The notes: a model not told the origin generated them from the sequence alone. Shown: positions 17,976 to 26,020, counted from the first letter of the stretch. The stretch is DNA of 34,235 nucleotides from DATKCA01 sp035544675 (GCA_035544675.1 DATKCA010000127.1:1-34235); one strand, 5' to 3'. A program made the numbers and translations.

Positions 17976-18194
17976 GAGACTGGAGGGGGTGGTTGGCCGG
18001 GGCGGGCAGGTTTGAGCGGATACGGCTCGCCGAGAACGATCGCACCGCGCGAATCGAACTCGGAGCCGTTCGTCACTCGCGAAATCAGCGGGAAGAGTCT
18101 CGATCGCGACGGTGCCGGTCCAGGCGTGGATCGAAAGGGTGGAGCGCCGCGGACTCGGCGGCCCTTCAGGAGACAGGCACGTTTCACCGCCGGC
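17976..18194. other. Intergenic region with one GGAGCG-family hairpin
   Basis: A 219-bp gap between the convergent PIG-L and zinc-ribbon genes. At 18140-18166 lies tggagcgccgcggactcggcggccctt, a hairpin-family copy with one stem mismatch and outer AAGGG/CCCTT complementarity. The minus-strand frame across this gap shows no recognisable protein features. No further gene is seen. Confidence 0.6.
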
Positions 18195-18605
18195 TCAGCC
18201 CAGAAGGCGCCGGAGGCCGGTCCAAGTCATCCCTGCTCCGACGCAACCGACCAGTGTCACGGTGATTCCGGGCCCGAGCGATTTGTAGAGGAGCGCGATT
18301 CCCCACCACACCCGGATTGACTCGCGTTGGCCCGATGCCAGCTCGACGAAGGCACCATGGAGAAAGTAGGCGCATCCGAGCAGAAAGAGGCCGCCGGCCA
18401 ATGCCGTCCACGGAGAGTCGGCGTCACTGCTACCGTGATCGTCCACCACCGGCGACGCGTTGGCGATGCGGAGGTCGTCGTAAAGGTCTGGCAGGATTTC
18501 GGCGGCGGCAGCAGTCTTTGTCGGCTGGCGGCAGCGGGGGCACTCTCCATTCGGGCGCTGGCGATGCTTCAGGTTGCAGTGGCCACAACAGATCCATTCG
18601 TGCAT
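18195..18605 (-). CDS. Zinc-ribbon membrane protein (hypothetical)
   Basis: A 136-residue protein. The N-terminus WICCGHCNLKHRQRP..CPRCRQP is a two-CxxC zinc ribbon. A linker (about 30-65) is followed by two membrane segments (about 68-88 and 108-128). Bacterial proteins of this layout are usually uncharacterised. The ribbon would be cytoplasmic. The start ATG at 18605 gives the ribbon immediately, as in comparable proteins. It lies downstream of the DUF2891 gene on the same strand with a 112-bp gap that includes a hairpin, so it may be a separate unit. Confidence 0.65.
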   Translation of the reverse strand: MHEWICCGHCNLKHRQRPNGECPRCRQPTKTAAAAEILPDLYDDLRIANASPVVDDHGSSDADSPWTALAGGLFLLGCAYFLHGAFVELASGQRESIRVWWGIALLYKSLGPGITVTLVGCVGAGMTWTGLRRLLG

Positions 18606-18693
18606 GCGGGCAAGATCGGTCCATTGCGCTGATGGACTGCAAGGAAACGGTAGGAATTCTGCAGGATCTGGGCGATGGCGTTCCGATAGCGCT

Positions 18694-18713
18694 GCCGCCG
18701 GGGCGGCGGCGCT
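18694..18713. terminator. GGAGCG-family hairpin just after the DUF2891 gene
   Basis: GCCGCCG (18694-18700), loop GGG, CGGCGGC (18704-18710), followed by GCTCC, the reverse complement of the family's leading tag. It begins 5 bp past the minus-strand stop at 18718 and is a candidate transcript end or REP copy. There is no U-tract. Confidence 0.5.
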
Positions 18714-18717
18714 CCCC

Positions 18718-19740
18718 TCACAGTCCCCGCTGCGTCACCAGATACACCGCGAAGCTGCCCAGCCAGTGGCCGCCTTCGTAGTGCTCGCCTGTGACGGCGG
18801 CGAGGCCGGCCTGGCGATGCTTTGCCGCGGCGTCGCGGAATGCCGCGGCGCGCCTGTCGCTCTTCGGCAGACCCGAGGCGATGCCTTCCAGCATCCAGGC
18901 GCGGCTCAGATTCAGGCCGTCGAGGTGCGCGAGCTTCGGGTCGCTGGGATCCGTGACGATCGCGGGAGCAGGTAGCCTCATGTCCGGCAGGAATGCGGTC
19001 AGCCACTTCGCGAACTCCGCCGGCGGCATCACGCGGCGCATGAGATCCGCTTCCGCGAGGCACGGCGAGAGGAAGTCCTCCCCCGACGGCTCGTAGCTGA
19101 GCGGACAGGCCCGGTCGCCTCCGAAAAAGGCGCGTGAGCGACTGGTCAGCATGTTGACCAACTGCTCGTCGCCCCTGACTCGCGCCGCGTCGAGGATCAA
19201 TCCGAACGCGAACGCGGACTGGCTGTGCTCACCCGATCGCACCGGATGCGACAGCTTCGGCAGCCACGTCTTCAGCCGCTCGATCGCCGCCAGCTCCAGC
19301 GGCTCGAGCGTCTCCGAGAGCGGGTCCTTCGCCTCCCGCAGCTCCGCGCCGAGTTGAAGCAGCCAGGCCAGCCCATAGGGCCGCTCGAAGCTGGCCCGCC
19401 CCGGGCCGCTCAAGTAGCTGACCTCCTGCGCGACGTTCTCGGCAGTGATGCTCCGCGAGAGCGCCTCTCGGGCCCTCGCCGCGAACGGCGCATCGGGGAA
19501 CCGCCGCCAGAGACGAGCCAGCAGCCAGTGCCCGTGGACCGACGAGTGCCAGTCGTAGCATCCGTAGAACGAAGGGGTCAGCTTGCGCGGGGGGAGAGCA
19601 TCCTGGTCCGACCCCAGCACGTGCGCGATCTTGTTCGGATACTCCTTGTGCACACACGCCAGCGCCAGGTCTGCGAAGCGCTGCGCGGCCTGCGCGTCGA
19701 AGTCCGCGACCAGGAGAAGGAACGAGAGCGCCGTGAGCAC
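18718..19740 (-). CDS. DUF2891 family protein, exported
   Basis: A 340-residue protein whose N-terminal part matches the DUF2891 signature: HKEYPNKIAHVL...FYGCYDWHSSVHGHW, rich in aromatic residues and His and suggestive of an (alpha/alpha) barrel such as those that bind glycans. A short signal peptide (LTALSFLLLVADFDAQA) implies a periplasmic site. Biochemical function is not established for the family. The GTG start shares its first base with the TAG of a 50-residue membrane protein just upstream (TAGTG), so the two are translationally coupled. Confidence 0.85.
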   Translation of the reverse strand: MLTALSFLLLVADFDAQAAQRFADLALACVHKEYPNKIAHVLGSDQDALPPRKLTPSFYGCYDWHSSVHGHWLLARLWRRFPDAPFAARAREALSRSITAENVAQEVSYLSGPGRASFERPYGLAWLLQLGAELREAKDPLSETLEPLELAAIERLKTWLPKLSHPVRSGEHSQSAFAFGLILDAARVRGDEQLVNMLTSRSRAFFGGDRACPLSYEPSGEDFLSPCLAEADLMRRVMPPAEFAKWLTAFLPDMRLPAPAIVTDPSDPKLAHLDGLNLSRAWMLEGIASGLPKSDRRAAAFRDAAAKHRQAGLAAVTGEHYEGGHWLGSFAVYLVTQRGL

Positions 19741-19892
19741 TAGCTCATTCTAACGACAATATAGATGATCAGACCGAGCGCCAAGAGTCCGATGATCACC
19801 CACGCGGCCACGCTGTTGCCGCTCGAAGTGGCGCTGCTCGTCTCGTAAACGACCTTCCGCTCGACGTGATGTTCGCTTTCCGGTTCCGGCAT
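19740..19892 (-). CDS. 50-residue single-TM protein coupled to DUF2891
   Basis: A short minus-strand frame with ATG at 19892 and TAG at 19740. It encodes an acidic/polar N-terminus (MPEPESEHHVERKVVYE), a Ser/Gly/Thr linker, and one hydrophobic helix (AAWVIIGLLALGLIIYIVV) ending in RMS. The stop overlaps the GTG of the DUF2891 gene by one base, the usual sign of translational reinitiation. No family is recognised. It may anchor or assist the downstream product. Its reality rests on the clean TM layout and the coupling. Confidence 0.6.
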   Translation of the reverse strand: MPEPESEHHVERKVVYETSSATSSGNSVAAWVIIGLLALGLIIYIVVRMS

Positions 19893-19911
19893 GGCGGACT
19901 GGAGAGCAAAC

Positions 19912-19954
19912 TTCAGGCCTTAGGCCTCAGGCGTCAGGCCTCGGGCCTCAGGGG
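19912..19954. repeat. Heptamer array (CTCAGGC type)
   Basis: Units TTCAGGC, CTTAGGC, CTCAGGC, GTCAGGC, CTCGGGC, CTCAGGG run in tandem. The array covers the stop codon and last codons of the MFS gene (LRPEA is translated repeat). Confidence 0.8.
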
Positions 19955-21097
19955 GACGCGCACCAGTTCCCGCGAGGCCGCCAGGAAGATCGGGATGGCC
20001 AGGCAGCTGACGACCGCCGCCATCCCGAAGGCCCGGCCCAGGCCGTAGCGCTGCCCGAAGGCGCCGATGGCCAGAGAGCCGGTGCCGATCCCGATGTCGA
20101 AGGCCCAGACGATGCTGCCGAACGTCCGGCCCCTCCGTTTGGGATCTGTATGGGTGAGGACGAAATTCGCGAACGCCGGATAGACGGCCCCGAAGCCGAT
20201 GCCGAACAGGACACCCGAGGCGACCAGCTCCCATCTCGTGTTGGCCATCGAGAGAATGAGGAACGACATCGGGATGGCCGTGAAGGCGGGGTAGATGATC
20301 GGCTTCGGACCGAAGCGGTCGCCGAGGTGGGAGGTGAAGATGCGGACGAGAACGATGGTCACGGCGAAGACGGTGAAGAACAGAGACGGCGGATCGATGC
20401 GTCGCTCGATCGACAGGATGGCCACGTAGCTCGTCGCCCCGCCGTAGCCGAAGGCGATGACCGCCAGGGACGCTGCCGCTTTGATCACGCGCCAGTCCCA
20501 CGCATCGAGGAAGGAGAGCTCAGTCGTGGCCGGCCCCTCGTGGATCACCGGAAGCCGCGCCGACCACACGAGCATCACGACCGACAGCAGGGCCATCTCG
20601 CCGCACAGGACCATCCAGCTCGAGCGGTTGTAGATGATGAGACCGACGGCCGGTCCGATGGCGATGGCAGCCGTGCTCGACATCCCCCAGTACGCCAGCC
20701 CCTCGGTTCTCCGCGAGACGGGGATGAAGTCGCTCATGATGGCCGACGAGGCGGCCAGAAGTCCCGACCACAACGCGCCGTGGACGACGGCGATGAGGAG
20801 CAGGAGCCCGATGTTCGTGACCGCGCCGTAGAGGACGGAGAAGACGATGAACAGCGATGAGGCGATGACCAGAAGCCGCTTCCTCCCGATGTGATCGGCA
20901 ACCGTCCCCATCATCGGCGCGGCCAGCGCACTGGCGAATGTATAGGCGCTCAGGAACCAGCCCGCCGCGGCTCTGGAGCCGCCGAGCTGAATGATCCGGA
21001 ACGGGATGGCCGGTAGGAGCTGGAACGCCGAGAAAAACGTGATGAAGGCGAACACCCACAACCCGAAGAAACGTCTTGTGAACAGCGGCTCCGGCAT
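19934..21097 (-). CDS. MFS transporter
   Basis: A 387-residue, 12-helix major facilitator with the motif A loop GTVADHIGRKRLL between helices 2 and 3 and a second copy-like loop LGDRFGPKPI between helices 8 and 9. Proton-coupled export of a small molecule is the commonest role for this drug-resistance-like group; the substrate cannot be told. The ATG at 21097 gives the normal short cytoplasmic N-terminus. It diverges from ispH across a 150-bp region filled by a heptamer array. Its last codons are themselves array sequence. Confidence 0.9.
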   Translation of the reverse strand: MPEPLFTRRFFGLWVFAFITFFSAFQLLPAIPFRIIQLGGSRAAAGWFLSAYTFASALAAPMMGTVADHIGRKRLLVIASSLFIVFSVLYGAVTNIGLLLLIAVVHGALWSGLLAASSAIMSDFIPVSRRTEGLAYWGMSSTAAIAIGPAVGLIIYNRSSWMVLCGEMALLSVVMLVWSARLPVIHEGPATTELSFLDAWDWRVIKAAASLAVIAFGYGGATSYVAILSIERRIDPPSLFFTVFAVTIVLVRIFTSHLGDRFGPKPIIYPAFTAIPMSFLILSMANTRWELVASGVLFGIGFGAVYPAFANFVLTHTDPKRRGRTFGSIVWAFDIGIGTGSLAIGAFGQRYGLGRAFGMAAVVSCLAIPIFLAASRELVRVPLRPEA

Positions 21098-21117
21098 TGG
21101 ACGGCGGATTCTATATG

Positions 21118-21204
21118 GGCTCGGGGCTCGGGGCTCGGGGCTCAGGGCACAGGGCTCAGGGGATGCGGCGCCCAGAGCCCAGAGCCCAGAGCCCCGAGCC
21201 CCTC
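21118..21204. repeat. Inverted heptamer array (GGCTCGG / AGAGCCC) in a divergent promoter region
   Basis: Six units GGCTCGG/GGCTCAG/GGCACAG face AGAGCCC and CGAGCCC units. It lies between the divergent starts of the MFS gene and ispH, so it cannot serve only as a terminator; any promoters here must lie in or beside it. Confidence 0.88.
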
Positions 21205-21247
21205 AAAACAGAATGTTTGCCCCGGTCGAGGCGTTCAGTCCCCCGTA

Positions 21248-22090
21248 ATGCAGGTAAAACGTGCCGCCAAGTACGGTTTCTGCTCGGGCGTCCGGATCGC
21301 CGACCTGAAGGTCAAGCGTTTCGCCGCCCGAGGGGGGCGGGGGGCCATTCTCGGCCAGGTCGTCCACAACGAGCGAGTGGTCGAAGAGATGGAGAACCTC
21401 GGCGTCCGCACCGTCGAGGACCTCACGGCCGTTCAGGAGCCGACGATCATCTTCTCCGCGCACGGCGTGCCGCCCTCGTTCCACGAGCTGGCGACCTCAT
21501 CAGGCTTGAAGGTCCTCGACACCACCTGCAAGTTCGTCTACGACATCCACCGCGAGTCCAAGACCGCGCTGACGCAGGGGTACCACCTCGTGTTCATCGG
21601 CGATCCGGGGCATCGGGAGGTCATCGGCTACACGAACGACCTGGATCCATCGATGTACCACATCGTCTCCACGATCGAGTCGGCGGAAGCGGTCGACTGG
21701 AGCCGGTACGAGCGGATCAAGATCTTCTACCAGACTACGCTGAACGCCGAAGACTTCGAGAGCGTCGTGCGCACCATCGAGCGCAGCGCGCATCGCGTCG
21801 AGCGCGGCGACACGATCTGCTACGCCACCAAGGAGAACCAGGACGCCGCGCGCGAGCTGGCCCGCGATCCGGAGATCGACGTGATCATCGTCATCGGTGG
21901 CAAGCAGAGCGCGAACACGAAGCACCTCTGGGAAATCTGCCGCGAGGCCAAGCCTTCCTATCTGATCCAGGGGAAGGACGATCTCGACGCGTCGTGGTTC
22001 GACGGCGCGCGCATGATCGGCCTCACCGCCGGCTCGTCGACGCCCGACTACGTCATCGATGAAGTGGAGCAGCAGCTCGGCTCGATGTAA
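21248..22090 (+). CDS. ispH: 4-hydroxy-3-methylbut-2-enyl diphosphate reductase
   Basis: The last enzyme of the non-mevalonate isoprenoid pathway, converting HMBPP to IPP and DMAPP with a [4Fe-4S] cluster. Three cluster cysteines are seen: Cys12 (GFCSGV), Cys94 (DTTCKFV) and Cys191 (DTICYATKENQ). Substrate residues are also present: His40 (VVHNERV), HREVIG at 122-127, QTTL at 162-165 and GSSTPDYVIDEV near the C-terminus. The 280-residue length is normal. The stop (TAA) overlaps the next ATG by one base. With the polyprenyl synthase at 31422 it places two isoprenoid steps in the window, though not in one operon. Confidence 0.96.
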   Translation: MQVKRAAKYGFCSGVRIADLKVKRFAARGGRGAILGQVVHNERVVEEMENLGVRTVEDLTAVQEPTIIFSAHGVPPSFHELATSSGLKVLDTTCKFVYDIHRESKTALTQGYHLVFIGDPGHREVIGYTNDLDPSMYHIVSTIESAEAVDWSRYERIKIFYQTTLNAEDFESVVRTIERSAHRVERGDTICYATKENQDAARELARDPEIDVIIVIGGKQSANTKHLWEICREAKPSYLIQGKDDLDASWFDGARMIGLTAGSSTPDYVIDEVEQQLGSM

Positions 22091-22899
22091 TGCACATGCC
22101 CCGAAGAATCGGAGTGGTCGTGCTGGGTCTTCTGGTCGTGCTGGGTTCGTCCCCCCTCGAGGCGACGGAGCTGAACTGCAGCGGCTCTTCCAACATCGAG
22201 GAGTTTCGCTACTCCTGGCAGCTGCGCGGTGGTCTGAGCTGGATCGCCGGTCTCATCTTCCCCACCTCCGGTGTCGGAAATCTGAAGACGGTGTTCCCGA
22301 AGAACGGGCAGCACTCCATCAACAGTGAGCTCCTCATCACCGCCCCGAACGGGCGGTCCGGCGGTTACTTCGCCTACGAGTCGGAGATGGAAAGCTCGGG
22401 CCGCAGGACTCTCAGCTCGTACAGCGGCTACGCATGGGGCAGCAAGCGTCGCAGCGAGAGGACGCGCTTCGACTACGCCAATCGCCAGGCTCTCGTGCAC
22501 CGGGAGACGTCGAGCAAATCCTCCGACAAAGTCCGGCCGCTCGACGACGACGAGATGCGCGACGTCCTGACCGCGATCTATTACCTGCGCCGCAACGCCG
22601 CCAGCATCAAGGGTCCGATGATCACCAGCGTCTACGAGGGGAAGGAGTACGCCGTGGTCTTCCGGCCCCTGAATGGCCGCAAGCAATCCTTCACGCTGGA
22701 GGGCAACCGGGTCGGCTCGATCGGCTTCGAGATCCTCGACGCGCCGGGAGGGAAGAAGTGGCCCGGCAACGTGAAAGTATGGCTCTCGGAAGACAACCGC
22801 CGTATCCCGTTCCGGATCGAGATCCGCCAGTCGATGGCCGCGCTGCAGCTCGACCTGCAGTCGATCGAGTCGTGCGCGTTCATGCAGGCCGCTAAGTAG
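22090..22899 (+). CDS. DUF3108 family exported protein
   Basis: A 269-residue protein with a signal peptide (RIGVVVLGLLVVLGSSPLEA). The body matches the DUF3108 pattern: a lipid-barrel-like beta protein with FDYANRQALVHRE, DVLTAIYYLRR, YAVVFRPLNGRKQSF, and a C-terminal WLSEDNRRIPFRIEIRQ. It is a periplasmic protein of unknown role, often in envelope contexts. The first ATG overlaps the ispH stop (TAATG); a second at 22096 is equally possible. Its TAG forms one end of a hairpin shared with the convergent response-regulator gene. Confidence 0.8.
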   Translation: MHMPRRIGVVVLGLLVVLGSSPLEATELNCSGSSNIEEFRYSWQLRGGLSWIAGLIFPTSGVGNLKTVFPKNGQHSINSELLITAPNGRSGGYFAYESEMESSGRRTLSSYSGYAWGSKRRSERTRFDYANRQALVHRETSSKSSDKVRPLDDDEMRDVLTAIYYLRRNAASIKGPMITSVYEGKEYAVVFRPLNGRKQSFTLEGNRVGSIGFEILDAPGGKKWPGNVKVWLSEDNRRIPFRIEIRQSMAALQLDLQSIESCAFMQAAK

Positions 22900-22920
22900 G
22901 CCTCAGGCCCGCCAGGCCTA
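22897..22920. terminator. Hairpin between two convergent stop codons
   Basis: TAGGCCT (22897-22903) and AGGCCTA (22914-22920) are perfect reverse complements around a 10-nt loop. The outer TAG and CTA are the stop codons of the DUF3108 gene and the response regulator respectively. It probably acts as a bidirectional terminator; the sequence also looks like the CTCAGGC heptamer arrays. Confidence 0.6.
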
Positions 22921-23334
22921 CGTGGCTTTGACGGGCGCGATCGGCGTGCCGAGGCCGCAGAAGAGGCCGACCAGGTCGAGCAGCTCGGCGACGTGGAACG
23001 GTTTCTCCAGAATGACGGCCGGCTTGAGCTCGGTGTCGTCCTGGTCCAGCTTGTAAGCCGAGATGACGATGACCGGCGATTCCTTGCGCATGTCGCGGAA
23101 CCAGCGCAGCCACTCCCGGCCGTCCATCCGCGGCATGGCCAGATCGAGGATGACCAAAAGGATGTCGGGGTTGTTCTCGACGATCGGAATGGCCTGCTCA
23201 CCGTCGGGCGCTGTGAGCACTTCGAATCCATAAGGAGAAAGCAGGTCGCGATACGACGCCAGCAGACGCGTGTCGTCGTCGATGACCAGTAGCTTGCGGA
23301 GTTTGAACGGTGTCCTTCGGGCTCGAATGCTCAA
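22918..23334 (-). CDS. Single-domain response regulator (CheY-like)
   Basis: A 138-residue receiver domain with no output domain. Acidic pocket Asp19/Asp20 (LLVIDDD), phospho-acceptor Asp64 (VILDLAMPRMDG), switch Ser92 and Lys111 (LEKPF) are all present, so phosphorylation should work. It must act by binding another protein. The start is taken as TTG at 23334 and is uncertain. It lies 90 bp downstream of the degenerate ABC gene at the end of a regulatory cluster; the chemoreceptor fusion at 28109-31303 is the only signalling receptor nearby, but a link is speculative. Confidence 0.85.
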   Translation of the reverse strand: MSIRARRTPFKLRKLLVIDDDTRLLASYRDLLSPYGFEVLTAPDGEQAIPIVENNPDILLVILDLAMPRMDGREWLRWFRDMRKESPVIVISAYKLDQDDTELKPAVILEKPFHVAELLDLVGLFCGLGTPIAPVKAT

Positions 23335-23424
23335 GGGTAACGCACTCCCGTGGTCGGCGGTGAACAGAAGATCTCTTCGACGCCGTTGCGAGGAGTGGAA
23401 TCTGCAAACGCTGTACCGAAAGGC

Positions 23425-24501
23425 TCACCTCGTCTCCCCCAGAGAAGGAACCCCGCCGGCCGGCGGAAAACTCGACGGCGCAGCGGTTTGCGAGGGGAGA
23501 AGGACGAATCGTGATGCGTCGTAGCGCAGAGCCAGGAGTTTTCCCTTCCAGACCGCGACGTCCATCGGCAGCGCAACGCGAAGCCGGATGCCGCCTGTCA
23601 GAAGCCCCGTGGCCAGCCACCGCCCGCCGGCGAACGAGGCTTCTTCCACGCTGAAGATGAGGTCGGAATCCTCTCCCGGCGCAGCGACCTCGAAATCCTC
23701 CGGCCTGGCCAGTGCGATCCCGTTTCCTTCGAACTGCGGTTGCTCGACTTCCCAGGCACCCATCACCGACTCGGCCTGATTCCCTCGAAGCGCCATCGGA
23801 ATGGAGTTGACCTCGCCGGTGGCCGCTGCCGCGGCCTCGCTGGCGGGCCGCGTGAACACCTCGGCCGGACGGCCCCGCTGCACGATCGTCCCGTCCGCCA
23901 GGACCAGGACGGCGTCCGCGAATCCGAGCTCGAGACGTGAGGCGGGCACGCTGACCACCGTCGCGCCGATGACGCGGAGCACGCGATACATCTGGTCTGC
24001 CGCCCAGACCAGCAGCGAGGGATTCAACCCCTCCAGCAGACGGTCCGCGACGACGATGGCAGGGTGGAGCAGTTCCACGCGTGCGAGATGCACCAGGGTC
24101 CGTTCCGAAGTGGAGAGTGTTCCGATGCGCCGGCCGGTGAGTGCAGAGAGCCGCCATCGCGCGACGGCCAGGTCGTACTCGCGCTGCCGGTCGATCCGGT
24201 CCAGCGTCCTCTGGCGGACCGCGGCGATGAGGGCGTGCTGCACCGACCAGCGATCGGGCGCGCCGAGTGCCGCGGTCAGGTACAGCAGAGGTCGCCGCGA
24301 CGCTTTGACCGCCGTCACATCCCGCGTGCCGATGAGGATGCTGCCGTGAACCGGCCGGATGGTCCCGGCGATGAGGCTCAGCAGCGTCGACGCGCCGGCC
24401 GCGGGAGGGCCGATGACAGCCGTGTGAGTGTTGCGCTCGAAATGGGCGTCCACGCCGCGCAACGAGCGGGCGCTGACCGCGCGGAGGGTGAGGTCGAGCA
24501 C
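23425..24501 (-). CDS. ABC-ATPase homologue lacking catalytic residues, with TOBE-like C-terminus
   Basis: A 358-residue protein with the overall plan of a CUT1/molybdate-type ABC ATPase, but the functional motifs are altered. Walker A is GPPAAGAST (31-39), with Ala where the essential Lys belongs. The signature is LSTSERTLVHLARVELLHP in place of LSGGQ. Walker B is IVVADRLLEGLN, with Arg in place of the catalytic Glu. The H-loop region TVVSVPAS has no His. The order and spacing of the segments and DGTIVQRGRPAEVFTRP are retained, followed by a TOBE-like segment (about 240-345). It is thus a fold-preserving pseudo-ATPase, probably a regulator or scaffold. The GTG start is tentative. It is in line with the sigma/anti-sigma/Spy genes, 46 bp after the last. 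Confidence 0.75.
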   Translation of the reverse strand: MLDLTLRAVSARSLRGVDAHFERNTHTAVIGPPAAGASTLLSLIAGTIRPVHGSILIGTRDVTAVKASRRPLLYLTAALGAPDRWSVQHALIAAVRQRTLDRIDRQREYDLAVARWRLSALTGRRIGTLSTSERTLVHLARVELLHPAIVVADRLLEGLNPSLLVWAADQMYRVLRVIGATVVSVPASRLELGFADAVLVLADGTIVQRGRPAEVFTRPASEAAAAATGEVNSIPMALRGNQAESVMGAWEVEQPQFEGNGIALARPEDFEVAAPGEDSDLIFSVEEASFAGGRWLATGLLTGGIRLRVALPMDVAVWKGKLLALRYDASRFVLLPSQTAAPSSFPPAGGVPSLGETR

Positions 24502-24547
24502 CGGAGGATCATAGTGGATGGACTGCCGCCAGCCCGGCGGCGCGCCA

Positions 24548-24964
24548 CTACCTCCGCCGCTGCGCGCGCATCCGTTCCAGATGATCCTTGAGCGTCGACC
24601 ACTGCGGTTCGGTGAGAACGGAGCGCATGTCGACGAGCATCATCAGCTCGCGCTCGAACAGGCGGCCTCGCGCGGCGGACAGCTCGCCCGCCAGGCGCTG
24701 GAGGTTGGCGCGGTTCAGTTGCGGCTGATCGAGCTCGCCGCGGATTGCCACCATGATCTTCTCAATGTCGGCCCTGCTGTCGATGAGGCCGCCGGCCGTG
24801 TCGCGGAAGATCGCATCCAGGCGGGTCTGCTGATCGTCCGCCAGCGCCAGGCGTTTGACGACTTCCGGCCTGCGCCACCATTTGCCCGGCGGAAGCTCGG
24901 CCGCGCTCGCCGCGAAGGCGCACAGCAGCAGGACCACCGCCGTGACGACGTGCAGTTTCCTCAT
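24548..24964 (-). CDS. Spy/CpxP-like periplasmic protein (LTxxQ type)
   Basis: A 138-residue protein with a clear signal peptide (HVVTAVVLLLCAFAASA). The mature part is all helical, with two LTxxQ-like motifs: LADDQQTRLDAIF near residue 43 and LTEPQWSTLKDHL near the end. The family includes chaperones (Spy), stress sensors (CpxP) and metal sensors (CnrX, ZraP). Its ATG overlaps the anti-sigma stop (ATGA), so it is made with the anti-sigma factor. By analogy with CnrYXH it may be the periplasmic sensor for the sigma/anti-sigma pair; this is inference. Confidence 0.78.
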   Translation of the reverse strand: MRKLHVVTAVVLLLCAFAASAAELPPGKWWRRPEVVKRLALADDQQTRLDAIFRDTAGGLIDSRADIEKIMVAIRGELDQPQLNRANLQRLAGELSAARGRLFERELMMLVDMRSVLTEPQWSTLKDHLERMRAQRRR

Positions 24965-25422
24965 GATGTCCCCTCATTCTCGTTGTCGATCCACGACTCC
25001 CACTCCACCACCGCCTCGTACTCCCGGAGTTGCTCCGACTGCCATGGATCCGACGGCAGCGTCTCTTCGACGGCCACGGGCGGCGCGAGGGGGGCGGGCG
25101 GCGCGCCCTCCCGCTGACTGATCATGATCCCGCCGAGAACAAGTGCCAGGAGGGCGGCGGCGGCGAGGCCGAGCGGGCCGCGCCTGGACCGCGGCTGCCG
25201 CGCGGCCGCCACGCAGTGCATGATCGTCTGGCGCTGCTGGGCCCAGAAGTTTTGCGGCTTCTCGGTGTGGCACACCGCGGCCTCGCGCAGCTTCCGGTCG
25301 AGGCGGTCGTACTTCGCCGCGCACTCCGGGCAGCCGGCCAGGTGCATCATCACCGGCATCGACTGGCCGGGCTGCATGTAATGAGTCTCGAGCAGGTCTG
25401 CTTCACTGTAGTGCCTGGTCAT
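24961..25422 (-). CDS. Zinc-finger transmembrane anti-sigma factor
   Basis: A 153-residue protein with an N-terminal anti-sigma zinc finger (H27-xxx-C31-xx-C34 in HLAGCPECAAKYDRL), a membrane segment at about 84-102 and an acidic periplasmic tail. It should hold the ECF sigma factor at the membrane until signalled. The ATG at 25422 is chosen over an upstream start at 25479 because GGAG lies 5 nt before it and the result begins like other family members. It overlaps the sigma gene by 20 bp and the Spy-like gene by 4 bp. Confidence 0.85.
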   Translation of the reverse strand: MTRHYSEADLLETHYMQPGQSMPVMMHLAGCPECAAKYDRLDRKLREAAVCHTEKPQNFWAQQRQTIMHCVAAARQPRSRRGPLGLAAAALLALVLGGIMISQREGAPPAPLAPPVAVEETLPSDPWQSEQLREYEAVVEWESWIDNENEGTS

Positions 25423-26020
25423 GTCTCCATCCTGAAAGCTGCTTTCTGATTTTCTGAACGGCACGGAAGAGATGAACACGCACGGTGGCGGCCTGCAGTC
25501 CCAGGTGCCCGGCGATGTCCTCGAGCGAGAGGTTCTGGTAGTGACGGAGCCGGAAGATGATCTTCTGCTGCGCCGACAGCAGACCCTCGGCTTTCCGGAT
25601 GGCCCGCCGGAGCTCCCAGGCCATGAATTGCCGCTCCGGATCGGGCCTTTCGTCGACCGGCTCGATCACCATCTCTTCGTGTCCGTCCTCGTTACGGCTG
25701 AAGAGGCTGACGAAGCGCCGGCGGCGCAGATAATCGCGGCAGCGGTTGATGGCGATGCGCGTCAGCCACGTCTCCAGCTCGCACCGCCCTTCGAACGCAC
25801 CGAGTTTCGTGTACGCCTGAACGAACGTATCCTGCGTGATCGTATCCGCCTCGCTCTCATCCCGCACGATGGCGAAGGCGACGCGGTAGACCTTGCGCTG
25901 GAACCGGTCGACAAGAAGGGCGAACGCTTCCCCCTCGCCGCCGAGTGTTCGCTCGATCAGCTCGCGGTCGGTCGGCGGTTCGGTGGCGTCTGGAAGTCGG
26001 AACACAGCCACGCTGCTCAC
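25403..26020 (-). CDS. RpoE-like ECF sigma factor
   Basis: A 205-residue extracytoplasmic-function sigma factor. Region 2 is seen as FQRKVYRVAFAIVRDESEADTITQDTFVQAY with TWLTRIAINRCRDYLRRRR. Region 4 is LSAQQKIIFRLRHYQNLSLEDIAGHLGLQAATVRVHLFRAVQKIRKQL, the helix-turn-helix that reads the -35 element. The start is GTG at 26020 or the GTG three codons on; an AAGAAGG just upstream fits the second better. The gene overlaps its anti-sigma factor by 20 bp, the usual coupling. The regulon is unknown; autoregulation is likely by family habit. Confidence 0.93.
   Translation of the reverse strand: MSSVAVFRLPDATEPPTDRELIERTLGGEGEAFALLVDRFQRKVYRVAFAIVRDESEADTITQDTFVQAYTKLGAFEGRCELETWLTRIAINRCRDYLRRRRFVSLFSRNEDGHEEMVIEPVDERPDPERQFMAWELRRAIRKAEGLLSAQQKIIFRLRHYQNLSLEDIAGHLGLQAATVRVHLFRAVQKIRKQLSGWRHDQALQ

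Noticed and set aside
17885..18187. 100-residue minus-strand frame in the gap after the PIG-L gene
   Set aside because: Half of it is antisense to the PIG-L gene and it crosses a hairpin repeat; no domain or ribosome site is seen.
23425..24501. Missing ATPase for the MacB-type permease at 12036
   Set aside because: It is 10 kb away on the other strand, resembles importer-type ATPases with a TOBE tail rather than MacB/LolD, and lacks the residues for ATP hydrolysis.
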